From CAVZGO01 sp963774935 (GTDB lineage Bacteria > Chloroflexota > Anaerolineae > Anaerolineales > UBA4823): a stretch of 64,000 bases of DNA. The stretch covers positions 1-64,000 of the forward strand of contig CAVZGO010000009.1 in assembly GCA_963774935.1 (NCBI GenBank), in the 5' to 3' direction. The position numbers and the translations under genes are program-made. The notes beneath the pieces were generated by a model. That model saw only the letters and a program-made list of their open reading frames with translations. It was not told the DNA's origin and ran no database searches. Below, piece by piece: positions 1 through 10,306 of the stretch. Numbering within the stretch: the first letter of the stretch is position 1; each line of letters starts with the position of its first letter.

Positions 1-3000
1 GTCGTCGCTTGCCCCAGTGCATTGCTCTCGCTGATCCGGTAGGTATGGAAGGTTGCGTCGTAACTGCTGCTGGTCACGTGCAGGTTTCCTACGCCATACT
101 GCGCTTCGCTTCCTTCTCCCGTGTACACCCGCTGCTCGGTGGGATCCCCCCAGCGTCATATGCGGTGACTTTCGTCTCTGAAGCGCGCATCACTACTGGG
201 CGGGCTAGCCCAGTATTGAGAAGCTGCGCTGCCCGCTCAGTATGCCCTGGCTGGGCGGCTGCTGCCCGCTGGTATGGTTGTCGTATAAATAGGTGATCGA
301 GCTCTGCGCCCAGGCTGAGGGCGGATTATTGGGGTAGGCGTAGTTTTCGGAGCAGCTACCGTTGCTGTATCCAGCCGGGCAGGCATAACTATTTTGCCAA
401 CCCGCCAGCCCAACCAGATAGGTTCCGGCGCTAACGTTGGGGTAGTAGCCGGTGCTTGCACGCGCAGGTCTTGCCAGGTGCTGCTCTGCGGCGCCCAAGC
501 GGATTCAACTTCCCGCACCGGGTTGCCATAGCTGTCGTACTTCTGTTCGCTTCGCCGCCCTATCCATTCTCCATCTCCTTCATAGGTGTAACTCTCCTGG
601 ATGTCCAATCCGCTCCAGGTGATGTCCAGTCCGCTGTATGCATCTCCACCGCCTGCCGGGGCGGGCAGCGTTCCCAGCGGTATGTCGTCTCTCACCTCAT
701 ACTGGTTCAGGCTGAGCGTATACAGCCGACCTTCCCGGTAGCCGTCCAGCCACAGTCCTCCATTCTGCGCCCAGGCGGCGAGTCTCCAGCCTCCTCCACT
801 GTTCAGGCTGACTTCGTAGCTGCCTGCCTTCGCCGGGTTGTCCCGCTGCCAGGCGCGCAGGTGGAACTGCTGCGCATCCACAGCTAGCAGCAGCACCGTC
901 CAGGCTTCGCGTTGGTACTGCCCGCTGGGGATCAGGGTCTTGGCGTTGATGAAACCGCTCCCGTCGTTCTTTTGCGCTTTCAGGCTGCCATCCGGATGGG
1001 CAAATACTCCTAATCGCTGGTAACCCGGCTGTACGTACACGCCGCTTTCGATGGTTACCACGCCATTGGCGCTGTTTTCCAGCCGGAACTGTAGCAGGGC
1101 GACTTCTCCGTCTTCCAGGCTGGCGCTGGTCCTTTCCACCCCACGCCAGGCGGTGTCTCCGACTACTTTCAACGCTTTGTCTCCTTCAACGTGCTTGTTT
1201 CCGGCGCGCCGCCATCCAGACCGCTCCAGGTATTCGGGTTCGGGGTGTCGCTTTCGAAGTCGTCGGTCAGGCTTGCGCTCATGGTTAGCTCGGCGCTGGG
1301 CTGACCTTTCAGGATGTCGTCCTGCTGGTAATAGCTGCTGCTCACCCGCCCGTCCGGCGCGCTCTGCTCTACCATGGCGTGCCCGCGCCCTTCGCTGGTT
1401 GCTGCCGTGTAGGGGTTTTCGCTGCATGCCGCGGCTGAGTGGGCGCAATCGTTGCTGGCTGCTCCGTCGTAGGTGTAGCTGTATTCTTGGGGATTGGCTT
1501 CCAGCCCGTCGTACTGGCGCTGCGCGACCACCCGGTAGCGGGTTGGAAGCAGCTCCAGCTCAGGCGCTTCTACCCGGCAGACTCCACTACAGCTCAGGTG
1601 CACGCGGAGGCTGCTGGCGCTTGCGGCGGGCAATACGGCAACCCCGCGAATCTCGTAGTAGCCTCCGCTTCCCAGCCCCGTGGCGGTTTGGGCGAGGATC
1701 ACTCCGTTGCCATCGTGCAAGCCAACGGCTACGTCCAGGCTTTGGCTGCCTTCGTTGTACATCTGGTAGCCTGCGCGGTATACTGCTCCAGGCTGGTATA
1801 GCCCGAGCGGTACGTTCATATACGCTGAGCCACTGATGTATAGCAGCGGCTTGCCCTGGCTGTTGACCTGGCACCAGGCTGCTCCACCGTTGTAGCCGGT
1901 CATGTTCAATGGCTTCCAGCTCCCTTGCTGCAGCACGCATTCGGTTTCTGCCAGGGTCTTGGCTGTGGTGGTTGCCACGTCATGCCAGGGAGTACTTTCA
2001 TATCCATTTTCCACTCGCCCGCCGTAGCCGTTGGCGCTTTCAACGAGGTGCAGCGCATCGTAACTGAAGCTTTGCTGTGGCAGCCGGTTGATCCCATCTA
2101 CTCCTGTTTCTTGCAGCCCGCTCAGCGTCAGCGTTGCGCCTCCCGCGCTCCAACTTACTGTGGGATAGATCACCCCGCTGCTGGCGTAGCTGAGATCGTA
2201 GCTGCGGATGGTGGCGCCTTGTTTCAGGGACGCGGATTTTATCCAATCGATAGCGCTGGTAGAAGTTGAGTGTATCGGTTTGCGTCCATTCGCTTTTGTA
2301 GTCGGTGCGTCCTTCCAGGTCGAACGCTACCTGGTAGCTTCCTCCTGGGTAACTGATGCCTGCCGGATAGACGGCGATGGCGGTGTTGAAGCTCAGGTTC
2401 TCGTCGCAAGGGTGCGTCTTGAGCTGTGTATCGGTGGTGTAGCTGTATTCCAGTTCTTGACCATAAACATTGCGTACTTTATGCAACGACCAACGCCAGG
2501 TGGTGGGGTCGCTGGTGTAATTCTGGCTCTGGCAATTGTAATGATAACCGGACGGGTATTGGGCGCGTGTGCCTGCGCTATCGCCAAAGCTGTATTTCAC
2601 TCCGCTCTTGTCCCAGGCGATCCAACTGTCGCTCTGTGCGTCATATTGGATGCGCCAGTAGCTTTCACTGCTGGTGTGGTAGTAGCCGTCTCCTCCTGGC
2701 AGCAGGAGGCTGCTGATTCCCCCGGCTTGTATACTGTATGTGTCGTCACCGGTATAGTTAGGGGTGCCGTTCTGGTTGCGCTCCACCGCTCCGGTTTCCA
2801 GGCTCCAGCCCATTCCTACCCAGCTTGCCTGGGTTTGCCCGGCTATTGCATTTTCTACTGCCTGGCTGTTGTAGCTAAGCTCCAGTGTCGGCTGCAGTCC
2901 GCCCGGACCTGGCGGCGCCCATAGGCTGTAGCCAGCGCTGGCTGCCCCAGCGAACTGTGCTACCTGGAACTCCTGTAGTCCTGGCAGGCGCGTGGCTTCC

Positions 3001-4007
3001 CAGCCTTCCAGTGTGACGTCGAACACGCTCAAGTGGGTTGTTTCAGCGCTCACCGTGTGGCTGATAATGTCTACCCGGCTCGGCAGTGGCAGCCAACTGT
3101 TCTGTTCTGGATCATAGCGATACATTCGCAGGTAGCGCTCGTCGCCCTGGATTTCCTCGGGGTCATAGGTGTAATGGATGGTCAGCGGTTGGGCAAACTG
3201 GTGCTGCTCGCTCCCGCTATCCTGTCCCACTGCATGCACTTCGAAGGGCTGCCCGCTCAGGCTGTGCAGCGGTTGGGAGGCTGGGGCAGGTCGTCGAATG
3301 TGCAGCGTCAGCGTTTCGGCGACTGCTCCGGCAGGTATGTTTACTTTCACGCGCTCACCAAGTCCGCTGGCTGTTCCGCCTGCCTCTCCGACCTGGCTTT
3401 TACCACTTTCGGCTACCTGCACACTCTGGCGCTGTAGCTCTTTGCCTTCCCACAGCAGGATGACCTGGATGTCGTATGGACCGATGGCTCCGTCTTCGAT
3501 CTGCACCAGGCTCGTACCGCTGGCACTCTGCACCCGGCTTTCCGGTTCTCTTTCCGCTCCAGCTAATGCTGTGTGGGATGGTAGTTCCAGCCGCAACGTT
3601 AGTTCTTGACTGGCTTTTGTCCAGCCGGAGACCTGCCAGGCGATTGCAACACTCTCGCCAGGGCTGGCTGCCGGTGTGAGCAGCTCTATCTCCAGCCGGT
3701 AGCTGCCTGGGTCAGGTGGGTCATTTGGGCTTGGTGTCGGGGTTGGGGTTGGGCTTGGTGAGGGTTCTTCTGCTTGGCTCGGTTCTGCTGCTGAAGGTGC
3801 TGTGGGAGTGGGCTTGGCTGCGGGAGTCTCCTGCTCGTCTTCTGAGCTGACTCTGGATGCCGCTTCTGATTTTTCAGGGTTTGCTCTTCCTGGGGCAGCG
3901 GTGACAACCAGGTTGGGCAGAAGCAACGAGAGCACAACCAGTAGATGGATGAGCGTTAAAGCGGCTTTCCTGGTGTTCCGATGGGCGGCTCGATTCAACC
4001 TTTGCAT
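1..4007 (-). pseudogene. SpvB/RHS (YD-repeat type) secreted giant protein, 3' end outside window, frame-disrupted
   Basis: The product begins MQRLNRAAHRN, has a hydrophobic signal segment (about residues 15-38), a Pro/Thr/Ser linker (about 60-100, PSPTPTPTPS) and then the SpvB-like signature GYSLWAPPGPGGLQPTLELS. RHS/TcB-like beta-rich sequence follows. In this family such proteins form secreted or surface shells that often carry a C-terminal toxin or adhesin part; that part would lie left of position 1. A ribosome site (GAGGGG, 7 nt before ATG at 4007) fixes the start. The frame breaks at about 2225, 1185, 445 and 155-205; after each break the conserved sequence continues in another frame (for example QGATIRSYDLSYASSGVIYP after 2225). 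No further substrate or toxin domain is visible. Either a decaying gene or consensus indels. Confidence 0.75.
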
Positions 4008-4258
4008 GTGAGACCCCTCATGTCGGTAGTTTCTTCCATTTTGGCATGACGGGCTAACCCTTTCCTAGTGCCAGATGTAAGTCCCTACCTGGTGATGTTT
4101 GTCACGTTAACATGTGCTACGGGGTAAATTAACAAACTCAATATAAATCCAAATACTGTTCAAATTAATTAAAAATAACCGGTCTGGCACGATTCTCGCA
4201 ACAGAAAGGTTATGCACGAAAGCATTATCGTTAGGAATGAAACCAGAGAACATACGCT
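4008..4258. other. Divergent A+T-rich intergenic region
   Basis: This 251-bp stretch separates the RHS-like gene (leftward) from the small lipoprotein gene (rightward). It is clearly A+T-richer than its surroundings around 4110-4180 and is the natural place for both promoters. I could not pick convincing -35/-10 pairs, and no RNA gene is seen. Confidence 0.4.
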
Positions 4259-4483
4259 ATGAAGAAAGCGACTACTCGTCTGTTGTTAATCGTCATTGTG
4301 CTTTCGCTGGCAATGCTCGCCTGTGTTGGCGGTGGGGGAAATGGCAGCCTTAATGATAGCTGGTCTTCAGGCAGCCAGGAGATTTTACAAGCCCCGGAGG
4401 CAACGGCTGTTTATGGCGCTCAACAGCTCCAAATCCAGCTGACTGCCATGGCAGATGAGACCCAGGTTCAATCAGTCCCTTGA
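4259..4483 (+). CDS. Small predicted lipoprotein
   Basis: A 74-residue product with a textbook lipoprotein signal: MKKATTR basic start, hydrophobic LLLIVIVLSLAM and lipobox LAMLAC (Cys about 22). A Gly-rich stretch and a short polar tail with no recognisable domain follow. It would be lipidated and anchored to the outer face of the membrane. The ribosome site is weak. The gene ends 3 bp before the 3' end of the convergent adenosine deaminase-like gene. I do not recognise a family; the signal peptide is the main reason to believe it is real. Confidence 0.55.
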   Translation: MKKATTRLLLIVIVLSLAMLACVGGGGNGSLNDSWSSGSQEILQAPEATAVYGAQQLQIQLTAMADETQVQSVP

Positions 4484-4486
4484 GCC

Positions 4487-5493
4487 TTATTGAGCTGCCC
4501 TTTTCTGCTCCAAAAGCAGCTTTTTCTCTTGCTGAGGCAGAAATGCAATTTCGAGTGCATTCATCTGCATCTTGCGTGTTCGGTCTTCGGTTAGTCCCGC
4601 CGCTGCAGCGGCAACATTGTATTCGTGATGCAAGTCGATACCGCTGATCCCCGGATCGTCCGTGCACAAGGTCGCCAGGATGCTGTGATCCAGGAACTGG
4701 CGAACCGGATGGCTGGCATAATCCACAACGGTGCTGGTTTGAACATTGCTGGTTAAATTCGATTCGATCCCAATCCGCTCATCCCGCAAAGTATCCAACA
4801 GGGCAGCATCCTCTACCGCCCGCACTGCGTGCCCAAGCCGGGCGGCTTTCAATCCTCTCACCGCCTGCCAGATGCTCTCTGGTCCTTCGATCTCGCCGGC
4901 ATGGACAGTGATCTGCCAGCCCGCCTGGCGTGCTAACTTGAAGTGCTCATCGAATAAAGCGCCTGGAAAGTGTGCTTCATCGCCCGCCAGGTCGAGCGCA
5001 ACAATGGCGTCGCGCTGGCTGAGCAAAGCCTTTAATTCCTTCTCTCCAGCTTGCGCCCCATAGGTGCGGCTCAGGATGCCGATCAGGTTTACCGGCTGCT
5101 GGATAATCCCTTCTCCCAGCCTGGATACCATCCACAACCGCTTCAACCACACCGGTTGGAGAAAGCCGGTGAGTCTCAGCCATAAACCCCGGACTGAAAC
5201 GCAGCTCAACGTAATCCAGCCCCTCGCGCCGGGCGTCTTCAACATTCTCATAAGCAATCCGCCGGCAGGCATCGTAATCCACCATCACCGCGGTCATAAA
5301 TTGGAACCTGGCGATAAAATCCATCACACCGAGGCTGGGGCTCAGTCACCTGGACAAAGGGACGCAGCCCCTCAACGTCCCAGGCTGGCAGGTGTATGTT
5401 ATGCCGGGCACCCAAATCCAGGATCGTTTCGAGGCGCACATTGCCATCCAGGTGGCGGTGCAGGTCGATGAGTGGCAACCCAGGATCGATCAT
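4487..5493 (-). CDS. Adenosine deaminase-type amidohydrolase (two frame breaks)
   Basis: Members of this metal-dependent family hydrolytically deaminate adenosine or related aminopurines in the cytoplasm for purine salvage. The N-terminus PLIDLHRHLDGNVRLETIL carries the HxH metal motif. Further on come VTVHAGE-like QITVHAGEIEGP (His plus general-acid Glu), RLGHAVRA and LCTDDPGISG (metal and catalytic Asp pair). The start ATG at 5493 has a strong ribosome site (AGGAGGG, 8 nt upstream). The full span gives about 335 residues, normal for the family. The frame changes near 5335 (after VTEPQP, resuming VMDFIARFQF) and near 5113 (after DGIQAG, resuming EGIIQQPVNL). All motifs survive, so the breaks may be sequence errors. 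Adenosine deaminase versus adenine deaminase is not decided. Confidence 0.82.
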
Positions 5494-5678
5494 CGCAATT
5501 TCCCTCCTGACCAACATTTCAGGAACAAGGTTCTTAGCAAAAGGATTGGACCAGCCCAAACCAGTAATGCTCATAGCTCCGCAGCTCAGCTTAATTATAA
5601 ATTTTCTCCGCTTTGTTGTCACGAGGTGCGCCGAATACAGCACATCATCCTGCCCCAAATCGGCCGGCGAGGTGAGGA

Positions 5679-5687
5679 TGGTATAAT
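5679..5687 (+). promoter_or_regulatory. Extended -10 promoter for the DinG-type gene, possibly giving a leaderless mRNA
   Basis: The sequence TGGTATAAT is a perfect extended -10 box (TGnTATAAT). Only seven bases separate it from the ATG at 5695, so transcription would start at or next to the start codon. No TTGACA-like -35 is visible. The only purine-rich run upstream (GGTGAGG, 5671-5677) overlaps the promoter and would not be on the transcript. Confidence 0.5.
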
Positions 5688-5694
5688 CCTGCGC

Positions 5695-8493
5695 ATGCAA
5701 TCCATCGTCGCCCTGGACATCGAGACCACCGGTTTGGACCCCGACCGTGACGTTATCATTGAAATTGGGGCTTTGCGATTTAATGGTCACCGGGTGGAAA
5801 AAGAATGGTCCACGCTGGTCAATCCTGGTCGACGGATTCCACCTTTCATCACGCAATTAACCGGCATCACCGACCAGATGGTGGCGAAAGCGCCACCACT
5901 CCAGGCAGTCCTATCCGACCTATCTGGATTTGTGGGCGATTCACCCATCTTAGGCCAAAACATCCGCTTTGATCTGAGTTTTTTGCGCCGGCAAAATATC
6001 CTGGGTTACAACGATTCTCTCGATACGTACGAGCTTGCCGCCGTGCTGCTTCCCGGCGCCGGACGCTACAGCCTGGGAGCGCTGGCGCAGGCGTTGGGAG
6101 TGTTATTACCTGCCACTCACCGGGCACTCGACGACGCTCGTGCCACTCATGCGGTCTACCTGCGGCTGCTCGAGGAAGCCATGCAGCTGCCCCTAAGCCT
6201 GCTGGCGGAGATTCTGCGCCTGGCGGAGAAGGTAGAATGGGGCGGGTATATGCCGCTGCACGAGGTGATGCGCCTCCGCTCGCGTGAGATCGTCCCGGCG
6301 CAAAATATGGGTCGCATCTACGATGGGCCAATTTTCAACCGCCCGCGCGGAGCACAAATCGCGCCGCTGCAGCCCAGTGAAGATCTACGCCCGCTGGACG
6401 TCGATGGCGTCGCCTCGGTTCTCGAGCCGGGTGGCTTATTCTCGCACCATTTTCCGAGCTACGAATACCGCTCGCAGCAGGTTGAAATGCTGCGCGCGGT
6501 CACCCAGGCACTTTCCCAACACCGCCACCTGTTAGTTGAGGCGGGTACGGGCACCGGCAAAAGCATGGCTTATCTGATCCCGGCAGCCATCTGGGCAGTG
6601 CAGAACAACCGCCGTGTGGTTATCTCGACCAATACCATCAACCTGCAGGATCAGCTGATTAACAAGGATATCCCAGACCTGCGCAAGGCACTGGGGATCA
6701 ATGTCCAAGCCGCGGTGATTAAAGGTCGGGGCAACTACCTGTGCCCGCGCCGCCTGGAAGGTCTGCGCCGGCATGGCCCTGAAACCGTTGAGGAAATGCG
6801 TGTGCTGGCTAAGGTGCTGGTCTGGCTCCAGGGCAGCCAGACGGGAGACCGGGGTGAGCTTAACCTGAACGGCCCCACCGAGCGTATGGTTTGGAATAAG
6901 CTCTCCGCCGAGGACGAGCTGTGCTCCACTGATAATTGCGTCCGGCGTATGGATGGTATCTGTCCCTTCCACCAGGCGCACCAGGCTGCGGAAAGCGCGC
7001 ACATTCTGGTGGTCAACCATGCCTTGCTGCTGGCAGATGTCGCCACCGGCAATCGTGTCCTGCCCGAATACGACTATTTGATTATTGACGAAGCGCACCA
7101 CCTGGAAGACGCCACTACCAATGCACTCAGCTTTCACATGACCCAGGTGGACGTCGAGCGCGCCCTGCGGGAGCTGGGCGGTCCAACCTCCGGTTTGCTG
7201 GGCTGGGCGTTGAGCGCCACCCAGCCGATCCTGCCGCCCGACGACTATGCTTCGTTGAATTTCCTTGTCCAGCACATCACTGACCTGGCTTTCCGGATGG
7301 AAGCCCTGGGCAAAGAGTTCTTCCACAGCATCGACCACTTTTTACACGACCAGCGCGACGGCCGCGAGGTTGGGATGTACTCGCACCAGGAACGCGTCGT
7401 CCCGGCAACGCGCGCCCAACCCGCCTGGGGAGAAGTTGAGCTGGCATGGGACAATGCCCAGCGCACACTGGCATCACTGCTCGACCATACCAATAAACTT
7501 ATCCAGGGACTGCTTGAAATCACCCAGGCTCTGGCTGAAGGCGATGACGAGCTGATCGGGAATCTCTCGAACGCATTGCGCCGCCTGAAAGAATTCCACG
7601 ATGAAGTCAACGCATTGGTTTTTGAGCCAACTGCAGACCGTGTGTATTGGGTAGAGATACAGCCATCCGGCTACCGGGTTTCGCTCCATTCTGCTCCCGT
7701 TCACATCGGCCCGCTGATGGAGCATTATCTCTGGCGAGAGAAATCAGCCGTTATCCTGACTTCCGCAACACTCACCACCGCCGGCGAGTTTGATTACCTG
7801 CGCGGCCGGTTGAATGCCGAAGATGCCTACGAGCTGGCACTGGGTTCTCCATTTAATTATGAGACCGCAGCCTTGCTGTATTTGGTAAATGATATCCCCG
7901 AGCCTGGCGACCGGAGTGGTCACCAGCGCGGCATCGAAAATGGTCTGATCAGCCTGTGTAAAGCCACCGGCGGACGGACACTTGTCTTATTCACATCCTA
8001 CGACCAGCTCAAACGCACTTCGCAAGCGATCAGCCCGGTGCTGCTCAAAAACGATATCATGGTCTATGAGCAGGGCGAAGGTGCTTCACCCAACACCTTA
8101 CTGGAAACCTTCCGCAGCAGTGAGCGCGCCGTTTTGCTGGGAACGCGTGCCTTCTGGGAAGGCGTGGATATCCCTGGGGATGCGCTGTCTGTGCTCGTGA
8201 TTGCCAAGCTTCCTTTCGATGTCCCCTCAGATCCGATTATTTCTGCGCGCTCGGAAACTTTTGAGGATCCTTTCTATCAATACTCCTTGCAAGAGGCGAT
8301 CCTGCGCTTTCGGCAGGGTTTTGGCCGGTTAATTCGCACGCAATCTGACCGCGGCGTCGTGGCGGTGCTTGACCGGCGCATCCTGACAAAAAAATACGGG
8401 CGGATGTTCATGGACTCGCTGCCGACATGCACAGTGGTAGCCGGCTCTTTAGCCGAGTTGCCCAAATCATCCGCCCGCTGGTTGAATTTATAA
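5695..8493 (+). CDS. dinG: DnaQ-type exonuclease / DinG-family helicase fusion
   Basis: A 932-residue protein with an N-terminal DEDDh 3'-5' exonuclease (VALDIETTGLD with D8 and E10; later H/D motif HRALDDARATH) joined to an XPD/DinG-type superfamily 2 helicase. Helicase motifs in order: Walker A EAGTGTGKS (about 282), cysteines in NYLCPRR and CSTDNCVRRMDGIC placed as for an iron-sulfur cluster (about 349-425), Walker B LIIDEAHH (about 464), ILTSATLTT (about 688) and the motif VI region GFGRLIR (about 874). Proteins of this layout unwind DNA or DNA-RNA structures in repair. The start at 5695 leaves the exonuclease motif at its usual place and sits just after an extended -10 box. The gene is convergent with the next one, 5 bp away. 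The frame is intact, in contrast to its neighbours. Confidence 0.93.
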   Translation: MQSIVALDIETTGLDPDRDVIIEIGALRFNGHRVEKEWSTLVNPGRRIPPFITQLTGITDQMVAKAPPLQAVLSDLSGFVGDSPILGQNIRFDLSFLRRQNILGYNDSLDTYELAAVLLPGAGRYSLGALAQALGVLLPATHRALDDARATHAVYLRLLEEAMQLPLSLLAEILRLAEKVEWGGYMPLHEVMRLRSREIVPAQNMGRIYDGPIFNRPRGAQIAPLQPSEDLRPLDVDGVASVLEPGGLFSHHFPSYEYRSQQVEMLRAVTQALSQHRHLLVEAGTGTGKSMAYLIPAAIWAVQNNRRVVISTNTINLQDQLINKDIPDLRKALGINVQAAVIKGRGNYLCPRRLEGLRRHGPETVEEMRVLAKVLVWLQGSQTGDRGELNLNGPTERMVWNKLSAEDELCSTDNCVRRMDGICPFHQAHQAAESAHILVVNHALLLADVATGNRVLPEYDYLIIDEAHHLEDATTNALSFHMTQVDVERALRELGGPTSGLLGWALSATQPILPPDDYASLNFLVQHITDLAFRMEALGKEFFHSIDHFLHDQRDGREVGMYSHQERVVPATRAQPAWGEVELAWDNAQRTLASLLDHTNKLIQGLLEITQALAEGDDELIGNLSNALRRLKEFHDEVNALVFEPTADRVYWVEIQPSGYRVSLHSAPVHIGPLMEHYLWREKSAVILTSATLTTAGEFDYLRGRLNAEDAYELALGSPFNYETAALLYLVNDIPEPGDRSGHQRGIENGLISLCKATGGRTLVLFTSYDQLKRTSQAISPVLLKNDIMVYEQGEGASPNTLLETFRSSERAVLLGTRAFWEGVDIPGDALSVLVIAKLPFDVPSDPIISARSETFEDPFYQYSLQEAILRFRQGFGRLIRTQSDRGVVAVLDRRILTKKYGRMFMDSLPTCTVVAGSLAELPKSSARWLNL

Positions 8494-8498
8494 GCGAT

Positions 8499-9852
8499 TT
8501 ACTGCTGTTCCACCATCACCTGCCCGATCGCCAGGTTGACTTCCAATCGAATCCTGTACTCAGCCTGATCATAATTTGGTGAGGTGTACAGATGATCATG
8601 GCGGGTATAGTCCTCCGGTATATTACGATAGACCAGTGCCGTATTCATCTGGATTTCCACGCCAACATTTTGCGGTACCACGATGCGCAGTGTACCAATC
8701 GCGCCTGAAAGCTTGCCATTGAAATTGTCTGCATCCGACAGCACGATCTGAACTGCTCCGACAGCCATCGAATAATCCAGGTTTTCCAGGTTTAAGCCAC
8801 CCAGGTTCAAATAAGATTCACCGGCTGCAAGATCAACCTCCATCTCCACCGGCAGCTCGCCGGTAACGCCGAGATCCCATGCCATTTGATCTTGCGAGTA
8901 GAAAAATTGCAGGCCTGCTGAGCTTATGTCGACTATTGCCAGGCTGCCTTCCTGGGAAGTGTCCACAATGACGCTGCTGCCTTCTCTCGCCGGTGGAACA
9001 GTGCCGGTGAGCAGCATTTCTGCGGTGTCCGTCCGGCCGAGGATTAACCTGCCCGCCCCTGGCTCGATGCTGATGCGTGCCTGGGTTGCGTCACCAATGG
9101 GCACTTCAATCGTTTCGCCCTGCTGAACCTGGCTGCCCGGCAGGCGTACCCCGGCAAACCATAATGCCCCAACCAATACACCGAGGACGACCACCACTCC
9201 CAACAGGGTGATCCAGGTAGATTTGCGCCAACCGGTGAGCATATCAAATCCAATGGCGATCAATAACACCGGCCAGAGCGTAATCAATACCATCCACGGG
9301 CTCATTTCCAGGAGACCGAAGTTACCGAGCAGAAAAACCACGCCAATTCCCAGGTTAAATATCGCTCCGGTTATGCCCTCGCCGCGCCAGATTGCATCTA
9401 AACCCAGGGCGATGAATATCGCCGGCCACAGGTTGATTAATAAATCCCAGGTATCCGCATTGATGTAACCGAAGTTGCGTAATAAGAATACGACGCCTAT
9501 GAAAATCAAGAGCAATGGGAAAAACAGGCTGATCCGTTTACGGCGGTGCTTGCTTTTCTCGGCTTTGGGTGGCAGCGGCTGAGTAGCCTCACTTTGTATC
9601 TGCTCGACGGATACCGCTGTCTGCATTTCCACCTCCGCTGCTTCTGGCGTTGCAACTGGTGGTGGTGGCTGGAAAAGATTTCAGGTTCTACGACGGTGGC
9701 TGGATAGGCGGTGGACTGGATAGGATTTCAGGTTCTACTCCTGGAGGCGGTGGACTGGATAGGATTTCAGGTTCAACACTGGGTGGCGTTTCAGGTGCAG
9801 CCTTTTCGACCTCTCCATCTTCAGTCGGGTTAATTTCCGTTTCTTCGTTCAT
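8499..9852 (-). CDS. LiaF/toast-rack membrane protein with Pro-rich N-terminal repeats (frame-disrupted)
   Basis: The C-terminal part is a LiaF-like arrangement: basic KSKHRRKR, then four or five membrane helices built on two copies of an 'xIFLLGNFG...LWPVLLIxIG' unit (DUF5668-like), then a beta-rich 'toast-rack' domain (about the last 190 residues). Such proteins are linked to envelope stress sensing. The N-terminus starts at ATG 9852 behind a strong GAGGAGG site, 23 bp inside the PspC gene, and reads MNEETEINPTEDG followed by three copies of a VEPEI(L/F)SSPPP repeat. The frame shifts twice in the repeats, near 9690 and 9675, before resuming as PPPPVATPEAAEVEMQTAV. Without the breaks the protein would be about 450 residues. 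An internal start at 9632 would give a separate 377-residue protein. Confidence 0.75.
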
Positions 9853-10306
9853 GGCTCTTTCCTCCTCTTGGTTGGCGGAATAATAGCGCCAAACCACCAA
9901 ATAACAAAATGATCGGCCAGATCAGTCCATAATCCAGCCATTCTAACCAGGGCAGGTGAAATTGAGAGACAAGATAAAGAAAGCCAAGCGTGATCAGTGC
10001 TATACCAGCAAACAGCGTCAGGTCATACCTTGAGCTGTGATCCGGATTTTGCCTTGCTTTACCAGAGCTCTCAGGGAAAATGAGCTGTCCAACAAGCTGC
10101 CGGTCCTGGTGGTCCAACCGGTTTATCTGACTGTCTAACGGGATCATCAGCCATAGAAGCAGGTAAATGAGAATGCCGATGCCGTTTCCGACTGCCAGCA
10201 ATATGAAAAATAGCCGCACGTAGGTTGGATTCATGCCCAAATATCGACCCAACCCGCTGCAGACACCACCCAGCAGCACGTCCTCCCGACTGCGAAACAA
10301 TGTCAT
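9830..10306 (-). CDS. PspC-domain membrane protein
   Basis: A 158-residue protein opening MTLFRSREDVLLGGVCSGLGRYLGMNPTYVR, the classical PspC domain (basic start, GGVCxGLxxY, VRxxF), followed by a membrane helix (GIGILIYLLLWLMIP). Two further helices come after a polar linker (about residues 60-90). PspC proteins sit in the cytoplasmic membrane and take part in phage-shock or envelope-stress responses. The ATG overlaps the upstream membrane protein's stop by 4 bp (ATGA), and the toast-rack gene overlaps this gene's end by 23 bp, so the three are very likely translated from one message. Confidence 0.85.
   Translation of the reverse strand: MTLFRSREDVLLGGVCSGLGRYLGMNPTYVRLFFILLAVGNGIGILIYLLLWLMIPLDSQINRLDHQDRQLVGQLIFPESSGKARQNPDHSSRYDLTLFAGIALITLGFLYLVSQFHLPWLEWLDYGLIWPIILLFGGLALLFRQPRGGKSHERRNGN

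Noticed and set aside
1051..1836. A 261-codon open frame on the plus strand opposite the RHS-type gene
   Set aside because: Arg/Ser/Cys-rich, low-complexity composition typical of an antisense shadow; the minus strand has clear homology to a known family in the same stretch.
6532..7338. A 268-codon minus-strand frame opposite dinG
   Set aside because: The plus strand carries all helicase motifs without interruption, so the antisense frame is a shadow of codon bias.
9650..9883. Plus-strand frame with repeated GGLDRISGST units
   Set aside because: It is the complement of the VEPEILSSPPP repeat of the minus-strand toast-rack protein; no ribosome site or homology.
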